A stretch of DNA of 64,000 nucleotides from Cantharellus purpuraceus. Lineage: Eukaryota; Basidiomycota; Agaricomycetes; Cantharellales; Hydnaceae. Shown piece by piece: positions 1 through 11,101 of this stretch. The notes beneath the pieces were generated by a model. The model was not told the DNA's origin. It searched no databases and was given only the letters and a program-made list of their open reading frames with translations. The translations under genes and the position numbers were made by a program. The stretch lies in assembly GCA_025174535.1 (NCBI GenBank), contig JALBUN010000029.1:148187-212186 (forward strand), read 5' to 3'. Within the stretch, counting starts at the first letter, position 1. Each line of letters opens with the position of its first letter.

Positions 1-400
1 TGTAACGGCAAGTTCCCCATAAGGACTGTTGTCGGACAGGTTGACTCTGTCTGCATAATGGAGACAATGGCGACCTCAGGGGTCCCTGCCCATATTGGCA
101 CACTCGGACTTCCTGGGTGACTGGTTGCCCCGGTCACCTCCTCCTCTACCTCCATGGTGGCTTCTAGCTCATGCGCCTGCTCCTCCACTTCCTTCAGTCT
201 CGCGGCCTCCATTGTGGCCACAAGTTCCTTGACCGTGTGGGCCCTCTTGGCTTTCGCTTCCTTCCTTCTCCATTCCGCCTTCGCCACCTCCTTCCGTCTC
301 CGTTCCTCCTCCTCTTTCCATCTCTGCTCCTCTCCTTCTGTTGGGCCAAGAGCAACTGCTCAAGCTCAGCCACACTCATGCTTGCCAAAGGGTTTGACAT
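1..400 (-). pseudogene. LTR-A gypsy antisense Zn2Cys6 gene, 5' fragment
   Basis: This is the N-terminal part of the antisense gene that is fullest at 28868-30532. The start codon is at 400 and the first residues, MSNPLASMSVAELEQLLLA, match that copy. After about 23 residues a frameshift moves the reading frame, and the Glu/Lys/Arg-rich coiled-coil region is no longer one open frame. A TATA-like ATATAAAAGG (minus strand, about 430-440) lies upstream as in the better copy. The gene is cut by the window edge. The fragment is immediately inside a 3' LTR (542-1062), the same arrangement as in the complete element. Confidence 0.75.
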
Positions 401-541
401 CGTTGGGGATAAGGCCTCAATCAGGCCCCTCCTTTTATATGTCTCCAGACCCCCAGTATAACTCCGACTGCACCCAACCGTCTCACCTATTCAATCTACA
501 GACATGAGGCCTCAGGGGCTTGGCCTTAAATGGAGAGATAC

Positions 542-1062
542 TGTTATGACTATATTCATTAACGCCCAGATCCCCATCCGATCCACTCAGATCCCCACGC
601 GTATGAAATCTATACTCCATTTGGAAACCATCACATCTCCATTTACCTGTCCGATTGTAACCACCGATTCCACCCATCCATCTCCAGTTCCGATTGATGC
701 ATCAGCATCACCATAGAAACCTGGACATCCATCCCCATTGGACTTGAACATACTCATGTAAGGCCATTGGCCTCGGAGACCCATCCCTGGAGTAATTATT
801 ATTAGATTTCAAATATGTATTTAAGTTGCCCGACTGGGGACTTCATTCCCCAGTTCAAATATCAAATCACGCCTAGTTCCTAAGTCTGATCCTAACTCTC
901 TAAGTCATACTCCATCTCCAAAATCTTGGACACTGGTATTAGTGAAGGCGCAGCACATAAGCTGAAGCCATGACATACCCGACTCCTTCTCTGACTCCGA
1001 CCAAACCTCTGAACCAATCTCTGACCCAATCTCCAACCACCAATCGGACCTAGTGCATAACA
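542..1062 (+). repeat. LTR-A, 3' LTR of a gypsy element entering from the left
   Basis: The repeat starts TGTTATGAC and ends GTGCATAACA, an inverted TGTTAT/ATAACA terminus. It is preceded by the purine-rich AAATGGAGAGATAC (528-541), which precedes the 3' LTR of the complete copy at 30674 as well. Its right end lies inside an M repeat (1063 onward), so this element inserted into M. The 5' half of the element is outside the window, so the TSD cannot be tested. Confidence 0.9.
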
Positions 1063-1429
1063 ATCTTGGACGTTGAAAGAGTTTGGGAAGTATTTTGACA
1101 CATGGAGGTGGCTTAACATGCCCATGGAGCTCGGCGTATTTTTGATAGTCCTCTGTGTCCAGAGACCAGTGTGACGTATTATTAGAAGAGATGTTGGAGA
1201 GGGGAATAGAATTGGAAGCCATGTGAATGATGATGAAAGGATCGGTGTGAATAGAAGGCTGATAATGATCGATGGCAATGAAACACGAGTGACGATCGAT
1301 GGCTAGAATTAGAGACTGAGGTGGAGAGGGAGTTGCAGCACTATTTAAAAGTTTGATACAAAAAGACACTGGCGGAGTTGGACTGTCAGAGTGGTTTAAT
1401 ATATGTCCTCGATGTGTCCTGGCTCATCA
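1063..1429 (-). repeat. M repeat, 5' fragment (M1)
   Basis: This is the start of an M unit in minus orientation. It reads from its TG terminus at 1429 through the 5' leader and the first part of the M ORF (about 1307 down to 1063), where the LTR at 542-1062 interrupts it. The outer flank is GCGC (1430-1433) inside an LTR-A copy. That is consistent with the 4-bp target site seen for the two complete M units. Confidence 0.85.
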
Positions 1430-1839
1430 GCGCCCTCACTAATACCAGTGTCCAAGATTTTGGGGACAGAGTATGACTTAGATAGTTAGGATCAGACTTA
1501 GTAGCTAGGTGTGATTCGATATTTGAACTGAGGAATGAAGTCCCCAGTTGGGCAACTTAAATACATATTTGAAATCTAATAATAATTACTCCAGTGATGG
1601 GTCTCTGAGGCCGATGGCCTTACGTGAATATGTCCAAGTCTGATGGGGATGGATGTCTGGGTTTCTATGGTGATGCTGATGCATCAATTGGAACTGGAGG
1701 CAGATGAGTGAAATCGGTGGTGACAATCAGACAGATAAATGGAGACGTGATGGTTTCCAAATGGAGTATAGATTTCATGTGTGCAGGGATCTGAGTGGAT
1801 CAGACAGGGATCTGGGTGTTAATGAATATAGTCATAACA
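1430..1839 (-). repeat. LTR-A fragment interrupted by M1
   Basis: This is the remainder of an LTR-A copy in minus orientation, ending in ...GTCATAACA at 1839. Its other part would lie left of the window because M1 is inserted at its internal GCGC. Its right end abuts a second M unit in the middle of that unit's ORF. This LTR therefore inserted into M2. Confidence 0.85.
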
Positions 1840-2883
1840 TACTTCCAAAACTCTTTCAACATCCAAGATCCCCACCATGTCTCTCTTATGCCATTGGTGA
1901 ACCCATATTCTTTCACAATTCCATTGAACCATATACATTCCTCAGCATTTTGCCTCTATATTGTAACACAGATAGAAGAGTCAAATGTGAGGTAGAGTTT
2001 CAGTCGCCATCGCCAACCTATCCTCCCACTTCAATCCAACTCAGTTTACATCATGTCAGGCAAAGGGACCAAATACCCTTGGAACAGGATACCATATGGA
2101 GATAGATCACTAAGACAATAAGGAGTATTTGTTGTGGATGCTGACTGAAGTCCTCATGTGACTCAGGGTCAATTTACCTTTGGAGCCGTAGGGAAGATGG
2201 TATTGGTGGACGTTTCTATTGTTCTTTTATATGACTCACCCCTTTTTCATCTTTTTAATTCATTCATACATGACTTACTCATCCTTGTTCTATTTTTGGT
2301 TCTTTTATTACTCATCACCTCCTATTTTTACAAAGATTACCCCTATCTGTTGCTTCCTTTCTCCATGATTTCCCCATTAGTAGTTCAACTTCACACATTT
2401 CATCAGCTGGCTTGATCAGCATTTCTTGCATCATATCACATCATTTGCTCCTGATATTGTGTTGTTGTGCCCTGGGGATTTGTATATCAAAGGGTGCTAG
2501 TTTTCACCTTTTGAATCAAGAAACAAGTTTTTCAGCCAATGCTCTAAAGTCAAATTCCACGCTCTAAGTCTATGCTCTACGCTCTACATCACAATCCATC
2601 AGCTCTACACTGAGGTAAAGCACCTTGGTTCAACAATCAACCATCTTGACCATCCTTTTTGCTCCCCATCATCCTCCAGTCACAGAGCACTATAAATCAG
2701 CTCAACAGCACCCTCTTCATTTGCCCTCACCAGACACAGAGCACTATTACACTTACCCATTACTCAGTGCTACCCCTCAGCCTGACTGTTCTTTGGCATG
2801 CTGAACAACTGCATTACACACCATCTGTTTGCTAGGACCATTGTGTGCAGGCCTATAGGATCTATTCCATAAGCGAATCAACA
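1840..2883 (+). repeat. M repeat, 3' portion (M2)
   Basis: A plus-oriented M unit lacking its 5' end. It begins inside the M ORF; the remaining ORF runs to a stop near 2105 and includes a short GDP-F-like core degraded to GEP. It continues through the 3' region with a degenerate TATA to a CA terminus at 2883. The terminal CCGACA of other copies reads TCAACA here, two CpG-type transitions. M2, M3 and the frame-shifted tail share an extra A relative to M4 near the ORF end. Confidence 0.85.
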
Positions 2884-2961
2884 ACAGTCAATAAACTATA
2901 ATGTGCACAAGAAACTCGTGCTCACCTCAGTGAACAGAAGATTCACTGAGGTGACCTTACA

Positions 2962-3176
2962 TGAATATGTCTGAGTTTGACAGGGATGGATGTCCAGGTT
3001 CCTATGGTGATGCTGATGCATCAATTGGAACTGGAGATGGATGAGTGAGATCAATGGTGACAATTAGACAGACTGATGGAGATGTGACAGTTTCCAAATG
3101 GAGTATAGATTTCATATGTGCGGGGATCTGGGTGGATCAGATGGGGATCTGGGCGTTAATGAATATAGTCATAACA
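2962..3176 (-). repeat. LTR-A fragment
   Basis: The last about 215 bp of an LTR-A copy in minus orientation, from the conserved CCTTACATGA segment to the GTCATAACA end. Its left part is missing. The junction follows an imperfect inverted repeat (CACCTCAGTGAA...TTCACTGAGGTG) at about 2926-2956. Confidence 0.8.
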
Positions 3177-4091
3177 GGAATGCACTTAGAGGCTAGAGGA
3201 AGTAGGTGGATGAATCTGACTGTCCAACCAGTGACACTCTGAAGCAGGTAACAGTGATGTGTGAAGTAGTCTGGCAACTGCTTCACATGAGTTCAAGATT
3301 CTAATGCTCTGCAAAGGCAGTACACACTAGCAACTTAAACAAGAGCACTAATGGCAGGACTATTGACAGACAATCTCACCCTGTAGATTTGTAGTCATGT
3401 GAGGCAGATATTGGACAATCAACAGTTACTGAGATATAGAGGATGACACTGTATGTCACTCTAGTCACACTGATGTGCAAATGATGGGGTAGAATGGTTT
3501 CTATTCAGAGGCAAAATGGCCTCCTTATATACTGTATCTACAAGAGCTGACTAATCCTCCTACCTATTAATAGATATGAGTCATGGTGGGGGTCATAGCC
3601 TGAGTCACCATTACTCAAATAACTCAGGCAATACTCGTTCCCAGGCTGATCAGCACAGCTATGAGTAGGCACCTTCAATTGAACTCCACCAAAAATGGAC
3701 TCAGGAGGAGCTGTGGTTGCCAAGATATTAAGCATTTACTGGCAGTGGTGATCAGATTGGGTTGGAGATTGAAATGAGTCAGTAGATCAGGTGACTCTGC
3801 TGACATCTGCAAAGTTTTGTGGGTCCATGTGGGTCCAAAACTTCACCCAGCAGGGCAATAAATTTGTGAACCTATTTCTGCATGGAAAATTCCTGAAAAA
3901 AATATGAAAAAATAGAGAATATTTGAATGACCCTAAATCAAGAGAAAGCAGTGTGTATATGCTGATATTTTAATGTCATGAAGTGAAAATATACAATTTC
4001 AGGACTGTAAACAGGATCTTTTTTCAGGGAAAACCAGTTCCCATACACTCAAGTTCTATCCCTGAGGTCATCAGGCTCACAATGTTTATTT
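3177..4091. other. Unrecognised intergenic/repeat-derived DNA
   Basis: No convincing gene or repeat is seen in this roughly 0.9 kb. Open frames are at most 65 codons and resemble no family I know. The stretch is AT-rich near 3880-4060. It is the pre-insertion flank of the copia element and continues on the other side at 10325-10441. Confidence 0.5.
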
Positions 4092-4096
4092 GTCTG

Positions 4097-4333
4097 TGTT
4101 GAGGCAACGGCGCTAGTAAGCTAGAATGCATGTGACTCACACCAGCTATACAGGCATGACCGACTCATGTAACACCTCAGTGTTCTTACCAGACACTGAG
4201 GTGAGCATCCATTCTCAATTTGTTTCACATTCACTTACAGTAGCATAGTATCTCCATAGGTACTATCCAATATTATTCCTGAGTGTTCTTACCAGACACT
4301 GAGTATCTCCATAGCCATGTGATTACTTTTACA
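4097..4333 (+). repeat. copia-1 5' LTR
   Basis: Starts TGTTGAGGCAACGGC and ends TTACTTTTACA. It is 237 bp, the same as the 3' copy at 10083-10319. Internally it carries two copies of GTGTTCTTACCAGACACTGAG, which may form alternative hairpins. Confidence 0.93.
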
Positions 4334-4348
4334 GGTTATGGGCCCTGC
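4334..4348 (+). other. Primer-binding site, half tRNA-iMet type
   Basis: GGTTATGGGCCCTGC follows the LTR without a gap. It is complementary to the anticodon-arm end of initiator tRNA-Met (GCAGGGCCCATAACC). That corresponds to the 5' half-tRNA primer known for Drosophila copia rather than a tRNA 3' end. The same 15 bases adjoin the LTR of the second copia element (45275-45291, minus strand). The gag start codon (4338) lies inside this site. Confidence 0.8.
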
Positions 4349-5388
4349 TGATAACAACAACGGAGCAAAAGGTTTTGTGGTTCCCAAGCTTGCCTGGGAT
4401 GGGTCAAACTGGGTCACATGGAAAACCCAGATGCTAGCTACACTCGGGTCAAATAAAGGGGTGATGCGACACCTGAATGGCACGGTTAGAGTGCCAGACC
4501 CGCTCCCAGCATATGATGATGACACCGTTGTCTCTGAATCGGATGAGGAAGCCTATGAAAAGGCTGAGAGATGTTGGGACAACTATTATCAGCGCGAAGC
4601 ACTGATAAAAGCGCAGATTTATACAACAATTCCAGACGCACTCTTGATAGAGGTCAGGAAGTTGGCAACTGCAAAGGATCTCTGGAGTGCAGTATGCGCC
4701 AAACATGAGAACACGTCACTCACAGTCAAAGTGGACATACGCCGCCGCATGTACGAAATGAAGTGCAAAGACGACTCCAATGTATGCATACACCTGGAAA
4801 CATTGATGCGTATGCAGGAACAGCTTGCGGGAATGGAAGCAGATCTTACGGATGATGAACTCATCACTCTAATCCTCAGATCACTCCCAAAATCATACCG
4901 AGCACTCATCAATGCAATATCACTGTCAGCAAGACATGCTCAGATCAAAATGAAGCCTGAGGCCATCATCAGAAGCTTGCTTGAGGAATTTATAGGCTGA
5001 AAATAGAAGAGTGCCAACTGAAGGCTTCAGAGAGCACTCTCACTGCGGCCAAAGGTCGTGGGAAAGGTTGCAGGAAAGGAGGCAACTCACAGTCCAAGAA
5101 GGCAGACATAGAGTGCTGGAAATGCGGTAAGATGGGTCACATGAATGCAGATTGCAAAGAAAAGGGGAAGAAAAGGCAGGATGATGACAAAAAGAAGGAC
5201 TCATCTAACATTGCTACTGAGGCCAATGAGTGGGCATTCACAACAATACTTGCTGGTCACACAACACCCCAGGAAGCCAGTCTGCGAACAGGCTCCGAAA
5301 TCAATGTATATGACTCTGGAGCAATGTCTCACATGTCCCCTGATCAACACCGCTTCACCAAATTCAAGGAAATAACACCTTACCCATA
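4338..5388 (+). pseudogene. copia-1 gag and protease
   Basis: From the ATG at 4338 the frame encodes a UBN2/gag-polypeptide-type capsid region (about 215 residues) that breaks at 4998 by a one-base deletion. It resumes with a basic linker and a zinc knuckle CWKCGKMGHMNADC (CX2CX4HX4C) near 5116-5157. The protease active site follows as DSGAMSHMS near 5312. A second one-base loss near 5385 creates a TAG. In an intact element Gag packages RNA and the aspartic protease cleaves the polyprotein. Both lesions are simple indels, so the domains remain easy to recognise. Confidence 0.88.
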
Positions 5389-7112
5389 GCTGCTGCTGAC
5401 AAGACAACATTCAATGCTACCGATGTTGGAGACATGAGAATAGCGATCCCGAACAACAAGCGTACTAACTACATAATGGTCAAGGATGTACTATACTGTA
5501 AAGACCTGGCTTTTACACTGATATCACTCACCAAGTGTGACAGGGCTGGTTTCATGGTCCTACTCCACAACAAACATTGCACAATCTGCGATCAGAAGGG
5601 CACCACTGTAGGCAGGATCCCGCTCATCAGAGGTCTATACAGAGTTGATCACAACAGACTCACTGAATCTGCAAACTCAGTGTGTAAGGCCCTATCCATA
5701 GACACCTTACACCGCCAGCTGGGTCACATCTCACCACACTACATAAAGGAGCTGGTAGTGAAAGGTATCATTACCAGTATAGAGGTAGACAAGTGGAGCG
5801 TACCCACCTTTTGCACCTCATGTGCAAAGGGAAAGGCAACCCGGAAGGCCGTCCCAAAGGCACGGTCAGGACCACGATCCACCAAGTTTGGTGAGAAGAT
5901 GCACATGGATGTCTGGGGACCTACCACCCCTAGAGGTTATGATGGACATGAGTATTTTATCATGTTCACAGATGACCACACATGCTGGAGCCACGTGGAT
6001 GCAATGAAAAAGAAAAGTGATACTCTTACCTGCTACCGGCATTATGAAGCGTGGGCAGAGACACAGCACAATGCTAGGCTGCGCCAGCTTCAAAGTGATC
6101 AAGGGGGAGAATATCTATCTGAGGAATTCAATCAGCATCTGAAGTAAAAAGGCACAATCCAAAGCCTTACCGTGCATGACACACCTGAGCAAAATGGTGT
6201 AGCGGAGAGGCTGAACCGCATGCTAATAGAACATGCTCGCGCAATGCACTACGCAGCAGACCTCCCCAAGTTTCTCTGGATGGAATCTGTTCAGCACGCA
6301 GTCTGGCTCAAGAATCAAACGACAACTTACCAACTAGATGGCAAGACACTGTTTGAGATGATGCTCAATGCGAAGCCTGATCTCATCGACTTACTGGAAT
6401 GGGGTGCGAAGGTATGGGTGCTGAAAGAGGACTGAGGGAAGCTAGATGCGAAGGCAGATGAGGGGTGGTGGGTTGGATATAGCAGAGACAGTAAAGCTCA
6501 CCGAGTTTACTGGCCTGGAAAGCAACATGTGACAAACGAGCACAACATCTCATTTGACAACACGGTAGCCATACTCCCAGGTGATGTGTCAGCTGAAAAT
6601 GACTGCAGGATCCCCAGGCGTGACCAAGCCAATGCTCCTGACCCAAAGGAGGAAGAGGATAACTCACCTGAGGCCCAGGATTGCGAGAAGCAAAAACAAC
6701 CCACCCTGCAGCCTCCCCAAACACCATGCATCGACCTGCTTGCAGGTTTTGAACCACCTGACCCCACAAGAGAACCCCAGCAAGAGGGACGTGGTCAGAG
6801 GCTAAGAAAACCGTCAGCATATGTGCACAATATCGCATGAGGGCAGGGAACGAGCACTGGCCGCGATAACACACCTATATACCCAAGGGGTATGCAAATT
6901 CCCCCCCAACGCCCAGATCCCCCCACCAGCACCACTGCATTGGTAACTCACCAGGCACTTGCTCTTCTCACCCTCGCTGACCCAGAGGATGGAGACGTCA
7001 AGCTTGAGGGGGAGTTGTCATCACAAGTGAAGCTAGCGATGGTAGGTGCCAGAACTGTGGGAACTGACCCTGAAACAGTCGCAGAGGCTAGAAAACTTGA
7101 TGACTGGCCCGC
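5389..7112 (+). pseudogene. copia-1 integrase and linker to RT
   Basis: The integrase carries the N-terminal zinc-binding residues (LHRQLGH ... FCTSCAKGK, 5707-5832). Its catalytic D,D35E core is visible as HMDVWGP, QSDQGGEY and NGVAERLNR (5899-6210). Stops interrupt it at 6145 (TAA), 6433 (TGA) and 6838 (TGA). The rest is an acidic, Pro/Gln-rich spacer that leads into the first conserved RT segment. The RT frame stops at 7112 where the M unit is inserted and resumes at 8531. Confidence 0.85.
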
Positions 7113-8526
7113 TGTCGGTTCGCTTAAGGAATAGATCCTATAAGCCTGCGCACAATGGTCCTAGCAAACAGGCGGTGTGTAATGCAGTTGTTCAGCACTC
7201 CAAAGATCAATCAGGTCGAGGGGTAGAGGTAGCACTTAATAACAGGGAAGTGGAATAGTGCTCTGTGGTTGGATGAGGATGGGAGCAAAAGGTCGGTCCC
7301 GATGGCTGATCGTGCTCTGTGACTGGATGACAATGGATAGCCCGGTTGGGAGGTATGCGAAAGCTGGTTTCAAGAGAAGCGACCTCTCGGTGGAGGAGGG
7401 AAATCTGATCGTGGAACCAAGGTGCTTTACCTTAGTGTAGAGATGATGGATTGTGATGTAGAGCATAGAGCATAGACTTAGAGCGTGGACTTTGACTTTA
7501 GAGCGTTGGCTGAAAACTTGTTGATTGATTCCAAAGGCGAAAACTAGCGACCTTTTATATACAAATCCCAGGGCACAATGACACAATATGAGGAGCAAAT
7601 GATGCGATATGATGCAAGAAATGCTGATCAAGCCAGCTGACGAAGCATGTGAAGTTGAACTACTAAAGGGGAAATCATGGAGAAATGAAAGGACAGATAG
7701 GGGTAATCTTTGTAAGAATAGGGGTGATGAGTAATAAAAGAACCAAAAATAGAACAAGGATGAGTAAGTCATGTATGAATGAATTAAAAGATGAAACAGG
7801 GGTGAGTCATATAAAAGAACAATAGAAACATCCACCAATACCATCTTCCCTATGGCTCCAAAGGTTAATTGACCCTGAGTCACATGAGGACTTCAGTCAG
7901 CATCCACAACAAATACTCCTTATTGTCTTAGTGATCCGTCTCCATATGGTATCCCATTCCAAGAGTATTCGGTCCCTTTGCCTGACACAATGTAACCTGA
8001 GTCGGATTGAAGTGGGAGGATAGGTCAGCGATGGCGACTGAAATTCCACCTCACGTTCGACTCTTCTATCCGTGTTACGATATAGAGGTGAAATGTCGAG
8101 GAATGTATATGGTTCAACGGAATTGTGAAAGAATATGGGATCGCCAATGGCATAAGAGAGACATGGTGGGGATCTTGGATGCTGAAAGAGTTTTGGAAGT
8201 ATTTTGACACGTGGAGGTGGCTTAACATGCCCGTGGAGCTCGGCGTATTTTTGATAGTCCTCTGTGTCCAGAGACCAGTGTGACATATTATTAGAAGTGA
8301 TGTTGGAGAGGGGAATAGAATGGGAAGCCATGTGAATGATGATGAAAGGATCGGTGTGAATAGAAGGCTGATAATGATCGATGGCGATGAAACATGAGTG
8401 ACGATCGATGGCTAGAATTAGAGACTGAGGTGGAGAGGGAGTTGCGGCGCTATTTAAAAGTTGATACGAAAAGACGCTGGCGGAGTTGGACTGTCAGAGT
8501 GGTTCGATATGCGTCCTGGCCCATCA
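7113..8526 (-). mobile_element. M unit, complete copy (M3)
   Basis: A 1414-bp insertion in the copia-1 RT gene, flanked by CCGC on both sides (7109-7112 and 8527-8530). Removing it with one CCGC rejoins the RT reading frame. On the minus strand it starts TGATGGGCC and ends AACCGACA, so it has LTR-like TG...CA ends. It contains an ORF (7897-8331), a TTTAAATAG box about 120 bp upstream of that ORF, and a second TATATAAAAGG box near 7550-7562. No gag, pol or transposase is present. I read it as a solo LTR with an internal gene or as a short non-autonomous element; the sequence alone does not decide between them. Confidence 0.85.
7897..8331 (-). CDS. M-unit ORF protein (M3 copy)
   Basis: A 144-codon frame starting MASHSIPLSN. 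I recognise no named family. It contains a WSLDTED segment, a PPPRVKILP segment, a hydrophobic YAIGDPIFFHNS core and a VEPYTF segment. These line up with similarly spaced segments in the post-pol ORF of the chromovirus at 24154-24549. Compared with the M4 copy (35337-35747) it has one extra A near the 3' end, which changes the last about 25 residues. M4's ending resembles the chromovirus ORF more closely, so the M3 tail is probably the derived one. Function unknown; whether it is translated is not shown. Confidence 0.55.
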   Translation of the reverse strand: MASHSIPLSNITSNNMSHWSLDTEDYQKYAELHGHVKPPPRVKILPKLFQHPRSPPCLSYAIGDPIFFHNSVEPYTFLDISPLYRNTDRRVEREVEFQSPSLTYPPTSIRLRLHCVRQRDRILLEWDTIWRRITKTIRSICCGC

Positions 8527-8530
8527 CCGC

Positions 8531-10075
8531 CTGGGACGTGTCAATCCAAAAGGAGCTTGACCAGCATGAGACAATGGGCACCTGGATCCTAGTGGAACCA
8601 CCCCCAGATGCCAACATCATTGGTAGCCACCTTGTACTGCACTACAAGCGCAATGCGACCAGCGGGATAGCAAGCCATAAGTCTCACTTTGTGGCACAGG
8701 GATTCTCACAGGCGGAAGGGATTGATTATAATGAGACCTTTGCGCCAACGGCGAAGCTATCAGTGATCTGGATTATTGCCACACTTGCAGTCAGGAACGA
8801 CTGGGGGCTCGAACAAACAGATGTAGATGGTGCTTACCTCAATGCGCCCCTCAAGGAAACTATATATATGCGACAAGCCAAGGGCTACGAGAAACCTGGA
8901 AAAGAGAACTACGTGTGTCTGCTGAAGTGTGCCATCTATGGTCTGAGACAAGCTGGATGTGAATGGTATGAGCTCCTCTGTCAGATCATGAGTACACTCA
9001 ACTTCAAGCGATGCTGCGTTGAACATGCAGTATTCTATAAACATGAAGGAGCTGACTCACTATTCATTGCTGCTGATGTAGATGACATGACTATAGCTGG
9101 AAATTCATGAGATGCAATCCACTGGTTCAAGCAGGGACTGAGCCGCAAGGTCAAGATCAAGGACCTCAGCGATCTACACTGGATGCTAGGCATCGAGGTG
9201 AAGAGAGCCAGAAAGGCACACACGATATCCTTCTCACAGCATGCTTACATCTCGAAGATCTTGGAGCGATTTGGCTTGCAGGACGCAAACCCACTGTCCA
9301 CTCTGTTAGACTCACACCACAAGCTTAGCCTCGCGCAGTGCCCTGACAACCCTCGCCAGTATGAAGCCATGAGAAACATATCCTACCGTGAAGCCATCAG
9401 ATCTCTCATGTATGCAGCGCTTGGCACGAGACCCAACATCATGTTTGTGGTCACCTTCCTCTCACAGTTCATGCAGAACCCAGGACGCGCTCACTGGGAG
9501 GAAGTGAAGCAGGTTTTCCACTACCTGAAGGGCACTGCAGACTGGAAGCTCATAATAGGAGCTGGAGATCACTGGAACCAGGCTGTCAATGGAAAGCAGG
9601 ATCGGATTGGCCTCAAAGGTTTCTCAGATGCAGACAGTGCCTCACAATACCACTGCTACTCAATCTCAGGCTACATATTCACTATTGATGGGGGGGCATC
9701 TCATGGAGCTCAAAGAAACAATCCATCATTGTACTATCTATGACAGAAGCTGAGTACATAGCTGCCACACATGCAGCAAAGGAGGCCCTCTGGATACGCA
9801 TGTTTCTTGCTGAAATTGCCTGACCTCTCACACAGCCAATCACATTCTACTGTGACAATCAGTCAGCCATATCTGTCTCAAAGAACAACTGTTTCCATGC
9901 ATGCACAAAGCATATAGATATATGCTACCATTTCATCCGGGACATAGCCAAACGCAATCTTATCGCCATCCATTACTGCCCTAGTTCAGACATGCCAGCT
10001 GACATGCTCATGAAGGCATTGCCAGCCCTGCAGCTGACGCACCTATGTCACTCTGTTGGGCTGCGTTCAGCTTAA
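8531..10075 (+). pseudogene. copia-1 reverse transcriptase and RNase H
   Basis: Continuation of the RT frame interrupted at 7112. It has the conserved FVAQGFSQ and QTDVDGAYLNAPL segments and the catalytic DVDDMTIAG (Asp codons 9081-9086, intact). A TGA at 9108 stands where CGA is expected. The frame continues as the RT thumb and RNase H and then breaks at the G run near 9687, where one base is missing. RNase H motifs after the break include SMTEAEYIAA and CDNQSAI. A further TGA is near 9821, and the natural TAA is at 10073-10075, overlapping the purine tract AAGGGGGAG (10074-10082). Confidence 0.88.
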
Positions 10076-10082
10076 GGGGGAG

Positions 10083-10319
10083 TGTTGAGGCAACGGCACT
10101 AGTAAGCTAGAATGCATGTGACTCACACCAGCTATACAGGTGTGACTGACTCATGTAACACATCAGTGTTCTTACCAGACACTGAGGTGAGCATCCATTC
10201 TCAATTCATTTTGCATTCACTTACAGTAGCATAGTATCTCCATAGGTACTATCCAATATTATTCCTGAGTGTTCTTACCAGACACTGAGTATCTCCATAG
10301 CCACATGATTACTTTTACA
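10083..10319 (+). repeat. copia-1 3' LTR
   Basis: 237 bp, TGTTGAGGC...CTTTTACA, immediately after the purine tract. Followed by GTCTG, the second copy of the target duplication. Confidence 0.93.
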
Positions 10320-10441
10320 GTCTGCTACTCCAATCACTGATGATTTAGCTCCTGCCCCCTCATCCAGATACCCACAACCCCTCAGAAAGGTCCAATAGTC
10401 TTCAAACCATCAATCATTTGACCTCCAATGAAGTGCATTTC

Positions 10442-10967
10442 TGTTATGCACTAGGTCCAATGGAGGGCCAGAGGTTGGGTCAGAGATTGGGTCAGAGTCG
10501 GAGTGGGAATTGGGGTGCATTGTGGGGGTCGGAACAGACTTGGCTTCAGCTTATGTGCTGCGCCCTCACTAATACTGGTGTCCGAGATTTGGAGATGGAG
10601 TACGACTTAAATAATTAGGATTGGACTTGGGAACTAGGTGTGATTCAATATTCAAACTGGGGAATGAAGTCCCCAGTTGGGCAACTTAAATACATATTTG
10701 AAATCTAATAATAATTACTCTGGTGATGGGTCTCTGAGGCCAACGGCCTTACATGAGTATGTCTGAGTCCAACGGGGACAGATGTCCAGGTTCCTATGGT
10801 GATGCTGATGCATCAATTGGAACTGGAGATGGATGGGTGAGATTGGTGGTGATGATTGGGCAGATAATTGGAGATGTGATGGTTTCCAAATGGAGTATAG
10901 ATTTCATGTGTGTGGGGATCTGAGTGGATCGGATGGGGATCTGGGTGTTAATGAATATAGTCATAAC
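10442..10967 (-). repeat. LTR-A, 3' LTR of gypsy copy 1
   Basis: Minus-oriented LTR-A starting TGTTATGCACTAGG on the plus strand. The inner edge reads GTCATAAC|TCTCCATTTAAGG. Relative to other copies about 7 bases at the LTR/purine-tract junction are missing. The neighbouring antisense gene on the inside identifies it as the 3' LTR of the minus-strand element. Confidence 0.88.
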
Positions 10968-11101
10968 TCTCCATTTAAGGCCAAGCCCCTGAGGCCTCAT
11001 GTCCATGGATTGAATAGGTGAGATGGTTGGGTGCAGTCGGAGTTATACTGGGGGTCTGGAGACATAAAAGGAGGGGCATGATTGAGGTCTTATCCTCAAC
11101 A

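Larger units (their letters stand above)
4097..10319 (+). mobile_element. Ty1/copia LTR retrotransposon (copia-1), decayed
   Basis: A complete element bounded by two 237-bp LTRs and a perfect 5-bp target duplication GTCTG (4092-4096 and 10320-10324). Order is LTR, half-tRNA primer site, gag with zinc knuckle, protease, integrase, RT, RNase H, purine tract, LTR, which is the copia (not gypsy) order. Length without the nested M unit (7113-8526 plus one TSD copy) is about 4.8 kb. Single-base indels and in-frame TGA codons in every domain mean that it cannot encode an intact polyprotein. The two LTRs differ at roughly ten positions, mostly transitions, so it is not recent. Confidence 0.95.
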
